NCBI RefSeq assembly: GCF_000313135.1
Contig: NW_004457477.1
Location: 93,153 to 157,152, forward strand
Direction of reading: 5' to 3'
From: Acanthamoeba castellanii str. Neff
Lineage: Eukaryota > Discosea > Longamoebia > Acanthamoebidae
Length of the DNA: 64,000 bases
Numbering within the stretch: position 1 is the first letter of the stretch; the number at the start of each line of letters is the position of its first letter. Below are positions 35,975 through 47,600 of the stretch, piece after piece. The position numbers were made by a program, and so were the translations under genes. Under the pieces are notes generated by a model. That model ran no database searches and had not been told where the DNA came from. It worked only from the letters and a program-made list of their open reading frames with translations.

Positions 35975-36948
35975 TTTTAAAATTAGAATAAGACACAAAT
36001 TTGCACCTGGTCTTTGTGTGGGTGTGTTTAGATGATGTCTTAGATGATGACTTGGCTCTGTGCCCCTGTGCCTTGGTGAGTCTTTTGCCATGTTGTTATG
36101 TTTGTAAGCCTGTCATCCACTGTGATCACTACTGCTCCTGTGATAATCTTCTTCAACAGTCAGTACTGTGGTTGAATGCAGCATCAGCAAACAAGCATTC
36201 CTAGGAGGATACCTTGGGTTACTATGCAATCCCATTCAGCCAGGCATCAGTGTGCTTCTTCAGCTGTGCAACTGTAACCCAAGTCCTCCACCCATGGGTC
36301 TGTGGGTGCCCAATGCAATGGCCCCAACCTACACATGTATGTCCCCTGTCTTGCAATGTCCACCATCTGACTCAGTGACAGTTGATGGTAAATTGAGCTA
36401 CTCAAATCAAGTGGAGCAGAATATCAAGACTGACCCCACCATCACACATCCAAATCTGGTTATTGGTGTTTGGGCACTGCTCCCCTCATGCCCTTCACAG
36501 AGGCATGGTGGTGGTTTGTTGCTCTCTTGGCCAACAGGGGGACCACCAACTGGGTGCTCAATCCGCCAGATTACCACAAAGCTCCCATTTCAACCTCAAT
36601 ATCCTTGAACTTGGTGCAGTTCCTGCAGATTGGCTGGCAGTACTCTCCAATGTGGATGAGATGGTTGTGGTCAGCAGATAATGGGTTGTGGTGATCTCTG
36701 TGAGGCTTTTTCCTCTTGAGATCATTGGGTTAGTCTGTGAATGTCACATTTACCAACACAGCCACCCCTCTCTTGTAGTAAAAAGGACACAGCATGGCAG
36801 GGGAAGTAGTCTCTTTTGAAGATGTGACAATGACTGACCAGTTTGCCAGTGAGAAGATAAGAGGTTCAATGGGAAGGAGAGGAGCACAAAAAGGATATGG
36901 GGTTGTTGAGGTTGGGATGAAGGGACAGCAAGCAAAAAAGGAGGAGGA
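35975..36948. other. Lower-GC region without a confident gene
   Basis: About 970 bp of clearly lower GC than the neighbouring genes. Open frames exist (for example 36168-36608 plus) but show neither codon bias nor a recognisable domain. It borders the 5S rRNA gene. It may be a decayed mobile element or ordinary spacer; I cannot tell. Confidence 0.4.
36934..36939 (-). terminator. Pol III T6 terminator of 5S rRNA copy 1
   Basis: Six T residues on the minus strand, 9 nt past the 5S rRNA 3' end; the standard RNA polymerase III stop signal. Confidence 0.85.
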
Positions 36949-37066
36949 GGATACGGCACGGTGGATTCCCGGGTGGTCGCCCACCCCAGTACTAACACCG
37001 CCTGGCGCAGCTTAACTTCGCTGTTCGGATGGGAAGCGGTGCTTTCTGCGCAGTATGGCCGTATCC
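36949..37066 (-). rRNA. 5S ribosomal RNA, copy 1
   Basis: The minus strand reads GGATACGGCCATACTGCGCA at its 5' end, then CATCCGAACAGCGAAGTTAA and TGGGCGACCACCCGGGAATC, ending CGTGCCGTATCC. The terminal GGATACGGC/GCCGTATCC stem is complete, and the internal CCATCCGAAC loop and control-region segment typical of eukaryotic 5S are present. About 118-119 nt. The sequence agrees with Acanthamoeba 5S rRNA as I know it. Identical base for base to the copy at 54622-54739. A T6 Pol III terminator follows at 36934-36939. Confidence 0.96.
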
Positions 37067-37503
37067 GTCCACCATACCTCTCTTCCGCCATCAGACCGCC
37101 TCTTGGATGTTGTTCCCCCTTGTCAACGTGGCTTGGGGTCAACCACAGGTGTGCTGTGTCTGACTATCTTTATTTCCAACAATTACCAGCCTGATGCCCA
37201 CCCAACCAACGTGTCATTTGGTCACCTCTCTGACACCATACGTCTCCAACCCTCCAACATACTCATCTCCAACTAAGCTGCTACTACAGAGTCACAATTC
37301 TACTTCACTGCAGTGGTGTTGGCGATCAGTCCTGGACCAGCAGCTGACCTACCTCCTCAACTCTGCCTTTACCTGAGAAAAGCGAAAAGAGAGAGGAAGA
37401 TGTTGGTTTGTGCAACACACAACATGCCTACACGACGGTAATTCTATTATATTATCTCTATAAAAGTATACACAAACTTGGCTTGCAAAAGAACAGCGGT
37501 ATC
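37067..37503. other. Lower-GC spacer upstream of 5S copy 1
   Basis: Spacer between the 5S gene and the methyltransferase stop. Lower GC; open frames such as 37194-37376 show no recognisable domain. The first 8 nt upstream of the 5S gene are shared with copy 2; beyond that the flanks diverge. Confidence 0.45.
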
Positions 37504-38971
37504 TCAGTCCTCGAAGCCCACGAGCGGCAGCTTGTAGAGAAGCAGGCGTTCGTGGCCGGCGTCGGGGAAATCGGCCAGCGGTGGACCAAGGTTGAATGGT
37601 GGCACCCGCATGTTGATCGGCGCGTAGCCACCTGTGTGCGGCCATAGGAGTGTTAAAAAAACAACCATTTGTTAAACCGCAACTGTTGTTGGATTGGTTG
37701 GTGAAGTTGGAGTTGGTTGCACAGCAACAACACGCACCGAATTCGATGTCCTTGTTGATGGCGCGAGAGGGGTCGTGGGTGAGCAGGAGGTACTTGGAGC
37801 CGGTCTTGTTGAAGTTGTGCAGCACGCGCTTGACGGCCTCGTGCGGGATGTGCTGCAGGAACTCGCGCGAGAAGATGAGGTCCCAGCCCTGGCTCCAGTC
37901 GTGCGTGTTGGTCGGGTAGTCCTGCTGGGCCTGAAGCACCAGCTTGTCGACGAACTCGAACCCGTCGACCACGTCGGCGCAGTAGAACTGGAACACGTGC
38001 GGCTGCTTGGTCGGCCACGCGGCCTTGGCCTTTTCAATGTTGCCCGGCACAATGTCCACTCCTGCACCCGCCGGGTGTCAAAATAATTTTAATAAATAAA
38101 TACATGTGTTTTTTATAAAAATATATAAATAAATAAAAATAAAAAGAGAAGGAGACGAACCGACGTAGGTGACGTTGAGGGCCTCGAAGTTGATGAGGGG
38201 CATCCAGGAGAAGGAGCCGCACGGGGAGTCGAGCATGGTGCGAATGCCGAACTGGCGGACGACGGTCTCGACGGCCACCCTGGCCCGTGCCGACGCTTCC
38301 GCCGTGCTTCCAGGTCCGCTCCTTGTTGGTGGTTTCTCCGAGTCAGGTCACATCAGAGCTCCAGTAACCGAACTGCATTGAACTCCGCTTGAAAATGAAA
38401 ACAGAGAGAAGAGAGAGAAGAGAGGAGTGGTGCAGGGTGGCGGGTACCTGTCGGCCGGTCCCCAGGCGAAGTTGTCCCAGATGCGCTGGAACTCCTCCTT
38501 CCTTCGCTTCTTGCTCGGGTCCAACCTGCGCCCACGGCCACCACGGCCACCATCACAAAGAACAAAGTCGCGGTTGGTTACACAAGATGTAATAAATAGT
38601 TATTTCTGTAAAAAAAAGATATAATTACATTGAAAAAAGCATTTATATGTTCCTTCAGCTGAGGTCTGGACTAGGTTGGGGTCAAGTAAGTACCGGTCTA
38701 TTTCTCGCAGGGCCTCGGCGAGTCGCCGCTCGATCAGCTCCTCTTCGTCTTCTTTTTGATGATCATGTTCTTCTTCTTGGGTCGGTCCGAGGGCCTGCGC
38801 TTCATCATCTTCTTCTTCTTGGGTCTGTAGAAGATGCTCAACGCGCCGAAGCGAGCGCGACAGGGCGCCGACTTCGCCGTAGAGGGACATGTAGGAGTAG
38901 ACCACGATCAGGGCCACCACCAGCAGGCCCACCTTCCAAACTGGCAGCGACGGCCGCGTGACGGACCGCAT
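37504..38971 (-). CDS. Membrane-anchored class I SAM-dependent methyltransferase
   Basis: ATG at 38971 gives MRSVTRPSLPVWKVG then a single transmembrane segment (LLVVALIVVYSYMSLYG), a coiled coil (GALSRSLRRVEHLLQTQ) and an acidic stalk (QEEEDDEAQALGPTQEEEHD): a type II membrane arrangement. Next exons: FQRIWDNFAWGP, then SRSGPGSTAEASARARVAVE, TMLDSPCGSFSWMPLIN (SAM motif I region), LNVTYVGVDIVPGNIEKAKA, FYCADVV, WDLIFSREFLQHIPHEAVKR, KYLLLTHDPS and NLGPPLADFPDAGHERL, ending KLPLVGFED. The SAM-binding core is intact. The substrate is unknown; the luminal orientation hints at a glycan or secreted-protein substrate in the Golgi/ER. Confidence 0.8.
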
Positions 38972-39167
38972 ACTCCTCTCTGCTCTCTTGCGTGTTCTCT
39001 TCGCTCCGGCTGAGCTTTCTTCCTATATTTAAATTATGGTCGTTTTATCCCTCCAATGGCAAGTAAACCAACGGCTAACTCCGCACTGATCGTAATTAAA
39101 TGATTATTCAAAAAACTCAATTAGCGAACACCACTTCGCCATTTATCATTTTATTGACCAGTTGGCC

Positions 39168-39913
39168 TCAGCCACCAAAGGGGCATCGCACCAGTGTGGT
39201 GGCCTTCTGTGTAGAACCACTCGAGGAGCCAGATAGGAAGGGACAAAATGCTGTGGGCGATGAAGAGGAAAGAGATGAAGAAGAAGAAGATGAAGAAGAG
39301 GAGTCGGGCAGGAGCGAAGGAGGAGGGAGGTGAATGGTGAAGTACTCCTGGTAGACCTCGTCCACGAAGCGCCAGAAGAGGTAGTTCTGCAGCTGCTTGA
39401 GGGGCGGGAAGACGACGTTGAACGTGTCGCACAGCACGTAGCAGTACTTCGACACCCACCACTTCGCCACGGTCGCCCTGTCCGTCCGCTCTGTAGAAGC
39501 CAGCAGAGTGAGCATGTGTGGTGTGTGCCACGTGCGTGTGTGCGTGTGCCGAGTGTGTGCCACGTGCGTGTGTGCGTGTGCCGAGTGTGCGCGTGTGCGT
39601 GTGTGCATGTGCGTGTGTGCATGTGCATGTGTGCATGTGCGTGTGCGGTGGTGCGTGTGCCGCGGTTGTGTGCCGTGTGTGCGTGTGCGTATGCTGCACA
39701 TTGAAAAGCATACCGATGCCCAGCGCATTGCTCAGGGGCTCGCCGAGAAACTTGCGGATGGAAACGTTGAAGAGCGGACGATTGAAGGGAATGCTGGGCA
39801 GGTCGGCCATCGCATCCACCGTGCTCGTGGTCAGCAGCTTGCTGGTGTAGTCCGGTTGCTGCCTTTCCCGGTAGATCGCGCCCAACCTGATTCGACACGC
39901 GGTGCGTCGTTGG

Positions 39914-39989
<76 letters not shown>

Positions 39990-41968
39990 GGCTGTGTTAT
40001 AATTCTTCTTCTTCTTCTTTGTTGTGTGCGAAACGAAGTTGGTGGCATACCTGGCTGAGAGTCCGTCGTCGTATTTCTGCGGCATCACCTGATCATCGAT
40101 GCCGAGCATGTAGCCGATGTAACGCCACAGATGCCAGTAGCTCTCCTTCTCTTCCTCAGTGATCTTGGCCCCACGCAATTGCGCCACTGTGTGTCGTGTG
40201 CGGTGGTGCGTGTGCGTGTGCGGTTGTGCGTGTGCGTGAGCGGGTGTTGGAGGAGAGCAGAGAGGAATAAAGCAAGGCTAACCTTCAAGGCAGACGTGGC
40301 AAAAGAGGAAGAGTGTGCCCAACAGGGTGGCCTGGTTGATGGGCAGCTCGCCCTGGATACGGCGGCTCTGACCTCGGCTTGCACCACCGGTGCCCGATCG
40401 CCCCGCCGCTTGTGGTGGGTCGCTTTCACCCTGCTCGCTGGCGGTGGTGGTCTCGTCGTTCTGCCCGCCATGGTGCTGCTGTTGGGACACCTTGACAAAC
40501 TTCATCAGGAGCGTGTTGGCCCCGTTTTCGCTGATCTTCTGCTTCATTTCTTCCTCGCTCAACTGTCGGCCATCGTTGTCAACCTCGCTCTGCACAGCAC
40601 ACACAACATCACAGTTAGCCGGGTACACACACACACACACACACACACATACACACTACTGACGTGAGTGTACCAGGGTGGTGTGGCCTTGGCTCCACTC
40701 CGGCGACATGAGGCACAGCTTCCGGGCGAGCGCATGGATTAAGCGCACGTTGACGCACGCGGCATGGCCCTTCGAGCCCACGCGCACTCCTACACGGCAC
40801 ACAATGACCGTTGTTGAGGAATTCCTCCGCACTGCCAACTCTGCCAACACGTCACAGAGGCGACGGAGAACGTGTCGTGTGTGAAGGACCTTCTTTCATG
40901 ACGGTGAAGATCCAGTAGCCGGTCTCCATGAGCCGTCGGGATGCCGCTTTCTTTGACGCCGTCAGTCCTCCGCTTATGTACAATACCTTGCGTGTCGTAT
41001 CGTGTCGTTGGTCGTGTCGTGTCGTTGGTCGTGTCGTGTCGTTGGTCGTGTCCGATTAAGTTGTTAGCGTTTATGGCGGAAATAATGTGCTGCAGTGCAC
41101 GGGTACCTGTGCGTCGATGGGAAATGAGTAGGCTTCGATGAGGGCGATGGCCAGGCCGGCGCAGATGAGCACCAGGTGGTCCCTGTACACCTGGCGCCCC
41201 CGCTCGATCTTCTGCCAGTCGACCCACCCCGGCACGCTCTCGAGCTCATCAATGATCTCTCTGTACACGAGCACCTCCTTCGCCGTGCGGGCCTCCACCT
41301 CCTCGCTGTCGGTCTCGTCGTCGAGGCGCTGCTGCTGCTGCTTATGCTGATGCTCGAGGTGCTGCTTTCGCTGCTCCTGCTCCTTGCTGGCGAGCAGGCG
41401 CAGAATGTTTTCGTATTTGATGGCGTTGGGCTTGAAGAGGCCCGACTCCACGATCAGATCCGCAAGTCGATCTCCTGTATGTCACGTAGTGTGTGTGTGC
41501 GTGTGTGTGGTGTGTGCGTGGTGTGTGTGTGTTGTGAGTTGAGTGAGTCGAGAGTTACGTGTGCTGGGCCGCAGCAGGTCCCACCTTTCCTCTGCCACGA
41601 CGCGGCATCGGGCACCTGCCAGGCGCTCTTGAACGGTCTCGTGCTCATCCGACGCTGGAGGAGGAGAATGCATGTAGAGCTTGTGTGAGCCTCGCCCATT
41701 GTGATGACAGAAAGTAGAGAGTAGAGAGAAGATGGTGACGCACCCTGTTCATCTCCAGACCGACGCCAAGGAGGAAGAGCACGAGTAGGAAGGGATGGAG
41801 CAGGTAGAGGCCGTAGATGAGGCTCGCAGCGGCGGTCAGGTGCACTGCCACGGCGCCTCCGAGGTAGAAGCGAAAGCGTAGCGGCGCTGCCCGGCGCGGG
41901 GGCCGCTTCTGGCTCTGCACACCTCCATCTCCTCTTGCCCCACCCTCCTTCCTCAAATCTATGCCCAT
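39168..41968 (-). CDS. DUF2236 (MpaB/rubber-oxygenase-like) membrane protein
   Basis: The start is taken at 41968 (MGIDLRKEGG); this ATG lies right after a GTACC sequence, so an ATG at 42187 in the same frame is the alternative. A Lys/Arg-rich cytosolic segment precedes a hydrophobic stretch (VHLTAAASLIYGLYLLHPF, LLVLFLLGVGLEM). Exons then give DEHETVQERLAGARCRVVAE, NAIKYENILRLLASKEQEQ, YREIIDELESVPGWVDWQK, VGSKGHAACVNVRLIHALAR, GELPINQATLLGTLFLFCHV and EKESYWHLWRYIGYMLGIDD, matching the DUF2236 pattern (HxxVR...PINQ...TL...HLWRYIGYxLGI) of MpaB/Lcp-type haem proteins. It ends in a Ser-rich tail. Likely a haem oxygenase/hydroxylase acting on lipids or isoprenoids. One intron holds (GTT)25, another the GTCGTTGG minisatellite. 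Confidence 0.75.
39913..39989. repeat. (GTT)25 triplet array in intron
   Basis: About 25 uninterrupted GTT units on the plus strand (AAC in the sense of the host gene), in an intron of the DUF2236 gene just upstream of the GTCGAATCAG acceptor. Confidence 0.95.
40997..41050. repeat. GTCGTTGGTCGTG intron minisatellite
   Basis: Three GTCGTTGG interruptions in a GTCGT array within an intron of the DUF2236 gene. Confidence 0.75.
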
Positions 41969-42226
41969 GGTACCTTCGTGGTCATCCGGCAGCGTAGAGC
42001 AAGAATGAATTGGCAAAGGATGAGTCATCATCTTCACCATGCAGGAAAAATCATCAAGTGAAGAGAAGAGAAGATGGTTGGACAAAAAGTACCCGGTTTG
42101 CTGATGCGCGTGTGCTCGAGTTGGAGGTAAAGGAGCAAGTGCAGCCCTTGCCGAGGAGGCCAACCGTGCCGAGCCTTCCGGCCCCATGTACAGCCGAAGA
42201 GAAAAGCGGAAGGAAATTTGGCTGTC

Positions 42227-42244
42227 CGTGCTGACGTCAGCACG
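42227..42244. promoter_or_regulatory. 18-nt palindrome CGTGCTGACGTCAGCACG
   Basis: Perfect 18-nt palindrome centred on the CRE core, in the gap between the divergent DUF2236 gene and the BRD8-like gene, 63 bp upstream of the latter's start. Confidence 0.45.
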
Positions 42245-42306
42245 TCAACAACAAGCGACTTTGTTTTGTCATTTTTCACTTTTGATTAATTCGCCTTGCA
42301 AGAGGG

Positions 42307-45162
42307 ATGGAGGTCGATGAAGACCAGTGGAAGCCGAGAGACAAGCTGCTACTGGTGGAGGCAGTGACTAGTGGCGCTGCAGGCGGGGGCAACGGCGCTG
42401 GGAATGGCAATCGAGGAGATTCTGGTGGGCAGGACGGCAAGCGCGATGTGAATTGGGCTGCCGTCAGTCGCCTCCTGCGAAAGCACATCCCCAAGAAGCG
42501 ACTCACCACCCCCACCAGCTTTGGTTCTAAGGTTCAACAGTTCAACTGTTCTTTTGTTTTTGATATTGTTTTTATTATTAATTTTTATTCGCGTTAATCC
42601 TCTCTTGTAGCGATGCATGGCAATGTATGACACGCAGTTGGCTCGCCACGGGATACCTGCTGGGGCTCAGAGCTTGTCGGCCAGCAACGGGACTTTGGCG
42701 GGTACCGCGCTCGTTACTTTTCGTCTACTTCTCCATCTTGCTGCTCACATCGACTCTTCCCTTTGTGAATGCCTATTCAAGAGGGGCTGGATCGCGTCGT
42801 GGCAGCGCTGCGAGAAGAGTACATGAACCACCTTCGCAAATCCATCGAACTCTGTGATTCCGAGATCGAGTACGCTCCTTCTTATGAGTCTGTGCTGTGT
42901 CATTTTGTGCACATTGCCGTCGTGCGTGTGTCGTGTGTGTCGTGTGTGTCGTGTGTGTCGTGTTTCGCGTGTGCGTGTGCGTGTGCGTGTGCGTGTGCGT
43001 GTGCGTGTACGCATGTCTGATCTTGGATGCTACCTTTGCAGAAAGTCTACAGAGAGAATGACGCGCATCAACGCTGGAGACCTGGACGAGGAGCTCCTCG
43101 CACATTACGAAGAAGAGAAGCGATTCCGTGCCGCCGGTCAGAGTCCGCCGGCCGCCGCGTCTGTGGTGGGCACCGCTTCGCCTCCTCGCAAGCGCCGGTC
43201 TCTCGAGGATAACGGCAAGAGCCCGCTCGACGCCTCTGCCGTGGCTCCGGCGTCGCCATTGCCTGCCGGTACCGATGCGCCTTCGTCCCCTCTCTCACCC
43301 GCACAGCCGCCCACAAAGAAGGTACCGTGTCACCAATTCTGCGCGGCCACGGTCAATGACTCACCTCCTCGTCGTCGACAGGCTCGCCGTGAGCCGCCAC
43401 ACGCAGAAGATGCCACCGCTGTTGTGGACACCACCACTTCAACTGGTGTCGGTCGCAACGGTGCGCCCACCGAGCCACCACCTGCTGCTCCGGCCTCTCG
43501 GCCTGCCGAGACTGAAGCCGAGGCGAGTACCGAGCCCACCAAGGCCGTGGCTGAAGCCGCCGAGCCGACCGCCGTCGAGAGCGCGCAAGTCGGCGAGCTG
43601 CAGGGTGCACCACAACTGGAAAGCGACCAGACTCTGAGCAGCAGCGTGCCGCTGGAGACACCCACGATGACGGCGGTGATGCTGGGCATGGTGGTGGAGG
43701 AGCCCCTGCCCCTGCCCGTGGTCTCGTCACTGTCATCGGCGCCGGCCTCGCCGGCCTCCCTCGCCCAGCAGGAGACCTGGACGCAACAGCCCCAGCTCCT
43801 CCCCACGCCCGACGACCTTGCCGCGTCCCTCGCCTACCACGACCCCCTGCTCGTCGAAACCAGCGCATCCTACGCCAACGCGGATGCCGCCGCCGACGCC
43901 GCCGAGTCTGTCGAGCTGCAGCCGGCGGCAGCCGAGCCGAACTCCCGCGACGCGGTCGAGGCCGCCGAACCGCTGCGGCCGGCTGCGGGCGAGGTAGACG
44001 CCGCCACGGCCACGGCCACGGCCACGGCACCAACGTCGGTTACTGAAGACAACGCGCCGCCGCTGGTGGTGGTGGTAAGCGCGGCCACGGCACCGGAGGA
44101 GGCTGCTGGGCCGAAGCAGGATTCGTTGGCACCGACCGCCGCAGCACCGGAGGGCATCAAGAAGGATCAGCCGTCGCCCAACGCCGGCGCTTCGTTTTCG
44201 ACCGACCTGCTCTGGGAGAACTTCGAGACCGAAGCGCTGCCGACCGTTGGTGCCGGCGAGAAGGGCGACCACGACGCAATGATCGAGGAAGCGGCCAAGC
44301 CGCCGCCGGCCGACACGAAAGCGAGTCCGCAGGGCGAGACGCAGACAGAGATGGACGTAGAGGTCGAGGCGGAGGCGGAGGCGGAGGCGGCGAGCTTCAA
44401 CGAAGAAGACGACAGAGGCAAAAAGGAAGTAAAAGAAGAAAGAGAAGAAGCAGCGCTGGAGACAGAGAAGGATGAGACGCGACGAGATGACGCGAAGGCG
44501 ACGGAAGTGGAACAGGCAGATGTCGAGAAGAAAGAGGAAGAGCAGGAGGGGGAGGAAGAAGAAGAGGAGGAGCCGGTGGTGGTAGAGCAGAAGAAGCCCA
44601 GGGGCCGTCCGAAGAGGCAGAGCGTCAACACCGCCAAGCGGACCTACAAGAGAAGAAAGCCGGCCGCCGAAGCCGAGGAGAAGGAAGCCGAGGCCGAGGA
44701 GGTCAAGACTGTCGTCGTGATCGACGACCAAGACGAGGACGGCGTGAAGGTCGAGGCCTCAGCGAGCGGCGAGGAGGCGAAGAAGAGGCCGATGAAAGAA
44801 AAGAGGGTCCAGCAAGCGAAGAAGGAGACGATGAAGGCCAAGGAAAGCGAAGAGGAGGAGGAAAAGAAAGAGGCAAAGGATGATGAAGAAAACGAAGCGG
44901 AGACAAAGAACGAAGACGAAGAAGAGGAAGAAAGCGGAGCGGACGACATGGAGGCGGAGGCCGAGGCGGCGGTGCGGAGGGTGGAGATGGAAGGCGTGCG
45001 GCGCGTGCTGGCGACCGTCAAGGCGCACCACTACGCCAAGCCCTTTTTGCAGCCGGTGTCGGTCGAGGACGTGCCGGAGTACCCCAGGATCATCTACCGC
45101 CCCATGGACTTTACCACCATCACCAACCGCATCAAGACAGGGGTACACGCCACGAGCTTCTG

Positions 45163-45195
<33 letters not shown>

Positions 45196-45787
45196 GTGTG
45201 CGGTGTCATGTCGTGTGCGGTGTCATCTCACACTTGAGGGTGCTGGTTGGGAACAGGTGATTAGTAGCAAGATCGAGTTCCTGAGGGACATGTACCTCCT
45301 GTTCCAGAATGCGTTCATCTTCAACCCCAAGGGGTCGGACATCTACGTCATGGCCTCCACTCTCAAGACGCTCACCAAGACCGAAATGCGGGTGCGTGCT
45401 CCCTTCCCTCTTTCCTCATCCTCCTCTTCGCTTTCGCTTTCGCTTTCGCTTTCGCTTTTATTCCTTATGCCTGATCATCGCAATACTTCATCCATCAATG
45501 CCCTCGTGCAGGAAGTGGACAGGGAGGTTGAGGTGGTACGAAAGTCATTCCCTCCAGCGGCGAGGCCCAAGAAGAATCCAGTCAGCACCGCCACCACGAC
45601 AGCGACGCGTACGACGGCCACATTTTTTTTTTTTCGCTTTGCATGAATAGGGAGGAACTCACCTGACGATGCGGCTTCCGGTGGAGCCACAACAGCAGAG
45701 CCCAAGAAGGGAGCCAACAAGGAGTCCAAGAAGGCCACCACAGCCGCCCCGCGACTCGCTGAGGCCAACCGCAAGCGCAGGCGCTGA
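42307..45787 (+). CDS. BRD8-like bromodomain protein (NuA4/TIP60-type subunit)
   Basis: ATG at 42307: MEVDEDQWKPRDKLLLVEAV and DVNWAAVSRLLRKHIPKK, followed by RCMAMYDTQLARHG, matches the SANT-like N-terminus of BRD8. A helical segment (LDRVVAALREEYMNHLRKS, then TRINAGDLDEELLAHYEEEK) also follows the BRD8 order. A long Ala/Pro/Glu-rich and then charged region (about 43150-44950) includes an AT-hook-like KPRGRPKRQS. The C-terminal bromodomain is RRVLATVKAHHYAKPFLQPV, YPRIIYRPMDFTTITNRIKT, KIEFLRDMYLLFQNAFIFNP and SDIYVMASTLKTLTK, with the conserved acetyl-lysine-contacting Asn in NAFIFNP. It ends EANRKRRR. Role: reading acetylated histones in a NuA4-type acetyltransferase complex in the nucleus. 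Confidence 0.83.
42973..43008. repeat. (GTGTGC)n intron repeat
   Basis: Six GTGTGC units in an intron of the BRD8-like gene, preceded by (GTGTGTC)n. Confidence 0.85.
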
Positions 45788-45811
45788 AGAGAAACGCACC
45801 AGATGGTGATA

Positions 45812-46204
45812 CTACTGCGCAGAGGGTGCAAATTCTGGGGAGGCAACAAAACTGTGTGACTCTGCCAACGCGTGGTGTTGTCGTCGTCGGGCGGATGGGA
45901 TGAAGCACATGTCGGTGAAGAGAGGACTGTCAAACTTGCCAAAGACAGGGCTGGCGAAGGGCCTCGGTTCAGGCAACGCTGGACGCAGCATGGATGGGAA
46001 AGTGTGTAACACCGAGCAAGAACTGTGTTTTGGGCATTGCGACCTTGCTGCCATGGCAGAGGAGCACGCGAGCGACGAAGAGCTCAACTTGAAGACCAAG
46101 AGGTTCTTGTGTTTGGCTTGAGTGACTTCGACAAGGAACAGCACATCAGGCTTCTGTTCACGCACGAGCGCTAGAATGCCTGGCAGGCGCCTTCTTGAAC
46201 TCAA
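45812..46204 (-). pseudogene. Possible endonuclease/exonuclease/phosphatase relic
   Basis: A minus-strand open frame contains RRLPGILALVREQKPDVLFL followed by VEV, resembling the LxxxxxPDVLFLxET core of AP-endonuclease or non-LTR-retrotransposon endonucleases. The rest (FGKFDSPLFTDMCF and so on) shows no catalytic His/Asp motifs, and there is no supporting gene around it. It could be a decayed retrotransposon fragment or a chance frame. Confidence 0.25.
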
Positions 46205-47249
46205 TTTCTCAATTTCTCACCTCCTTCTCCTTGCGGACCGTGTTGTTGATGTTGAGTGTCGAGTCTTGACTTTGGCTTGATCGACCAGCGCTGGGCTGAC
46301 CGTTTCCGTTCGTCTAGCCAAGCAAGCCACGTGAGGTTGTGGAACTTTGCTCCCGGGCAAGCCAAAGAGAGGCGACCACACAAACCTGTTATGGAATGCA
46401 CGCAAGGAAACCACCACCTGTGTCTGCTCTGCAATCTCCCCTGCCCCTCTGCGTTCTTCACTTTCACTCTCTTTCTCTAGCACTCACACCCCCTTTGTAC
46501 GCGTGTCACGAATGATGACGATCATGTCTCAGCCCGCCGACTCAACCAATGTCCCATTCGCCAGGCTTGAACGCGAAAGTGCCTTGCTTGCAACATGCTT
46601 ACATCATATGGCTCGCGCTGAGGCAAGAAAAGACCGGCATCAGAGACGTGCCTTTCGTTGTTAGCCCCCAAGATCAACAAAGTAGGATGGCCATGAGTAT
46701 TTCATTTGTTTTCCTCCAATTGTGGCTCACTTGTGGCCACCACCCTTTGATGAAGTGTTGGAGTTGTAAGCGGGATGCTGCGGGTTGAAGGATGCTGCAC
46801 GAGCATCCATGGAGCCCTGAGAGCGACTTGCCATGGCCTGACCTGACGTTTCGCTTGTAGGATTGTAGGCACTTGACTGATGGAAGGCAGTGAGGATGAG
46901 CAACAGAGACAGAATTGGTATGTTGGATGGTGCGAACCTGAGGGTTGAAGGCGTTGGACCTGTCGTTGTTGCTCTTGCTGCTCATTGTTGTATGTTGTGG
47001 GAGGCTGCAATGCAGTGCTAGCCCATCTATTCCTTAATTTATAGGCTGTGGGCTCCACTGTCCTGGACAACCCAGGGCAGTTTCCCATAGGTTTTTCGCC
47101 TGGGTACCACCCACTTGGTCAAGTGATAGTGGGCGGAAATTGGGTGGTGAGAGTAACTTAATCAGTTGTGAGTCTGCAGTAAGCTCCCTTATGTAGGCAC
47201 TGCCCTGGGTTGTCCCATGCCAGAATCTTGTGGTTTCTAACACCACATT

Positions 47250-47600
47250 CCTTTGTGCATCCTGGCTTAGGCAACAGCAATGTTGATGTAGGGCTTCAGT
47301 GATGCGTTGTTCAACATGCTGATGTGCCAGAATCGTCCGGGGCTAGAACCCTGCGAGCCGATTGCGCAGATGAACGACCAGTCTGGGCCAAACACCTGCA
47401 CTCAATGATTGAAGGTGTCGGTCACGACGATGTTGCCCGCCGAGTCCACCGCCACGCCACGAGGGAACGAGAACTGTCCGGGGCCAGACCCCTTGGCGCC
47501 AGTCTGGGCCAAGATTGACTAAGTCGGCCACGACGATGTTGCCCGCCGAGTACACCGCCACGCCAGCAGGGGACGAGAACAGCTGAAGCTCAACGCCTAA
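47250..47600 (-). pseudogene. Decayed NHL-repeat fragment
   Basis: The minus strand encodes two NHL-type units: LFSSPAGVAVYSAGNIVVAD and FSFPRGVAVDSAGNIVVTDT, the second followed by FNH, an in-frame stop, then VQVFGPDWSF. The two units are in different frames. GVAVDSAGNIVVTD is the hallmark of NHL beta-propeller repeats. Frame change plus stop indicates a pseudogene. Intact NHL proteins are common in Acanthamoeba. Confidence 0.65.

Noticed and set aside
36168..36608. 146-codon plus-strand open frame in the lower-GC region
   Set aside because: No signal, domain or codon bias like the neighbouring genes; the region is AT-richer where frames should be rarer, but amino-acid composition looks random (many Pro/Cys/Ser).
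46702..47088. Gln/Ser/Pro-rich minus-strand frame
   Set aside because: Overlaps another frame of similar length on the same strand; no domain and no splice partners.
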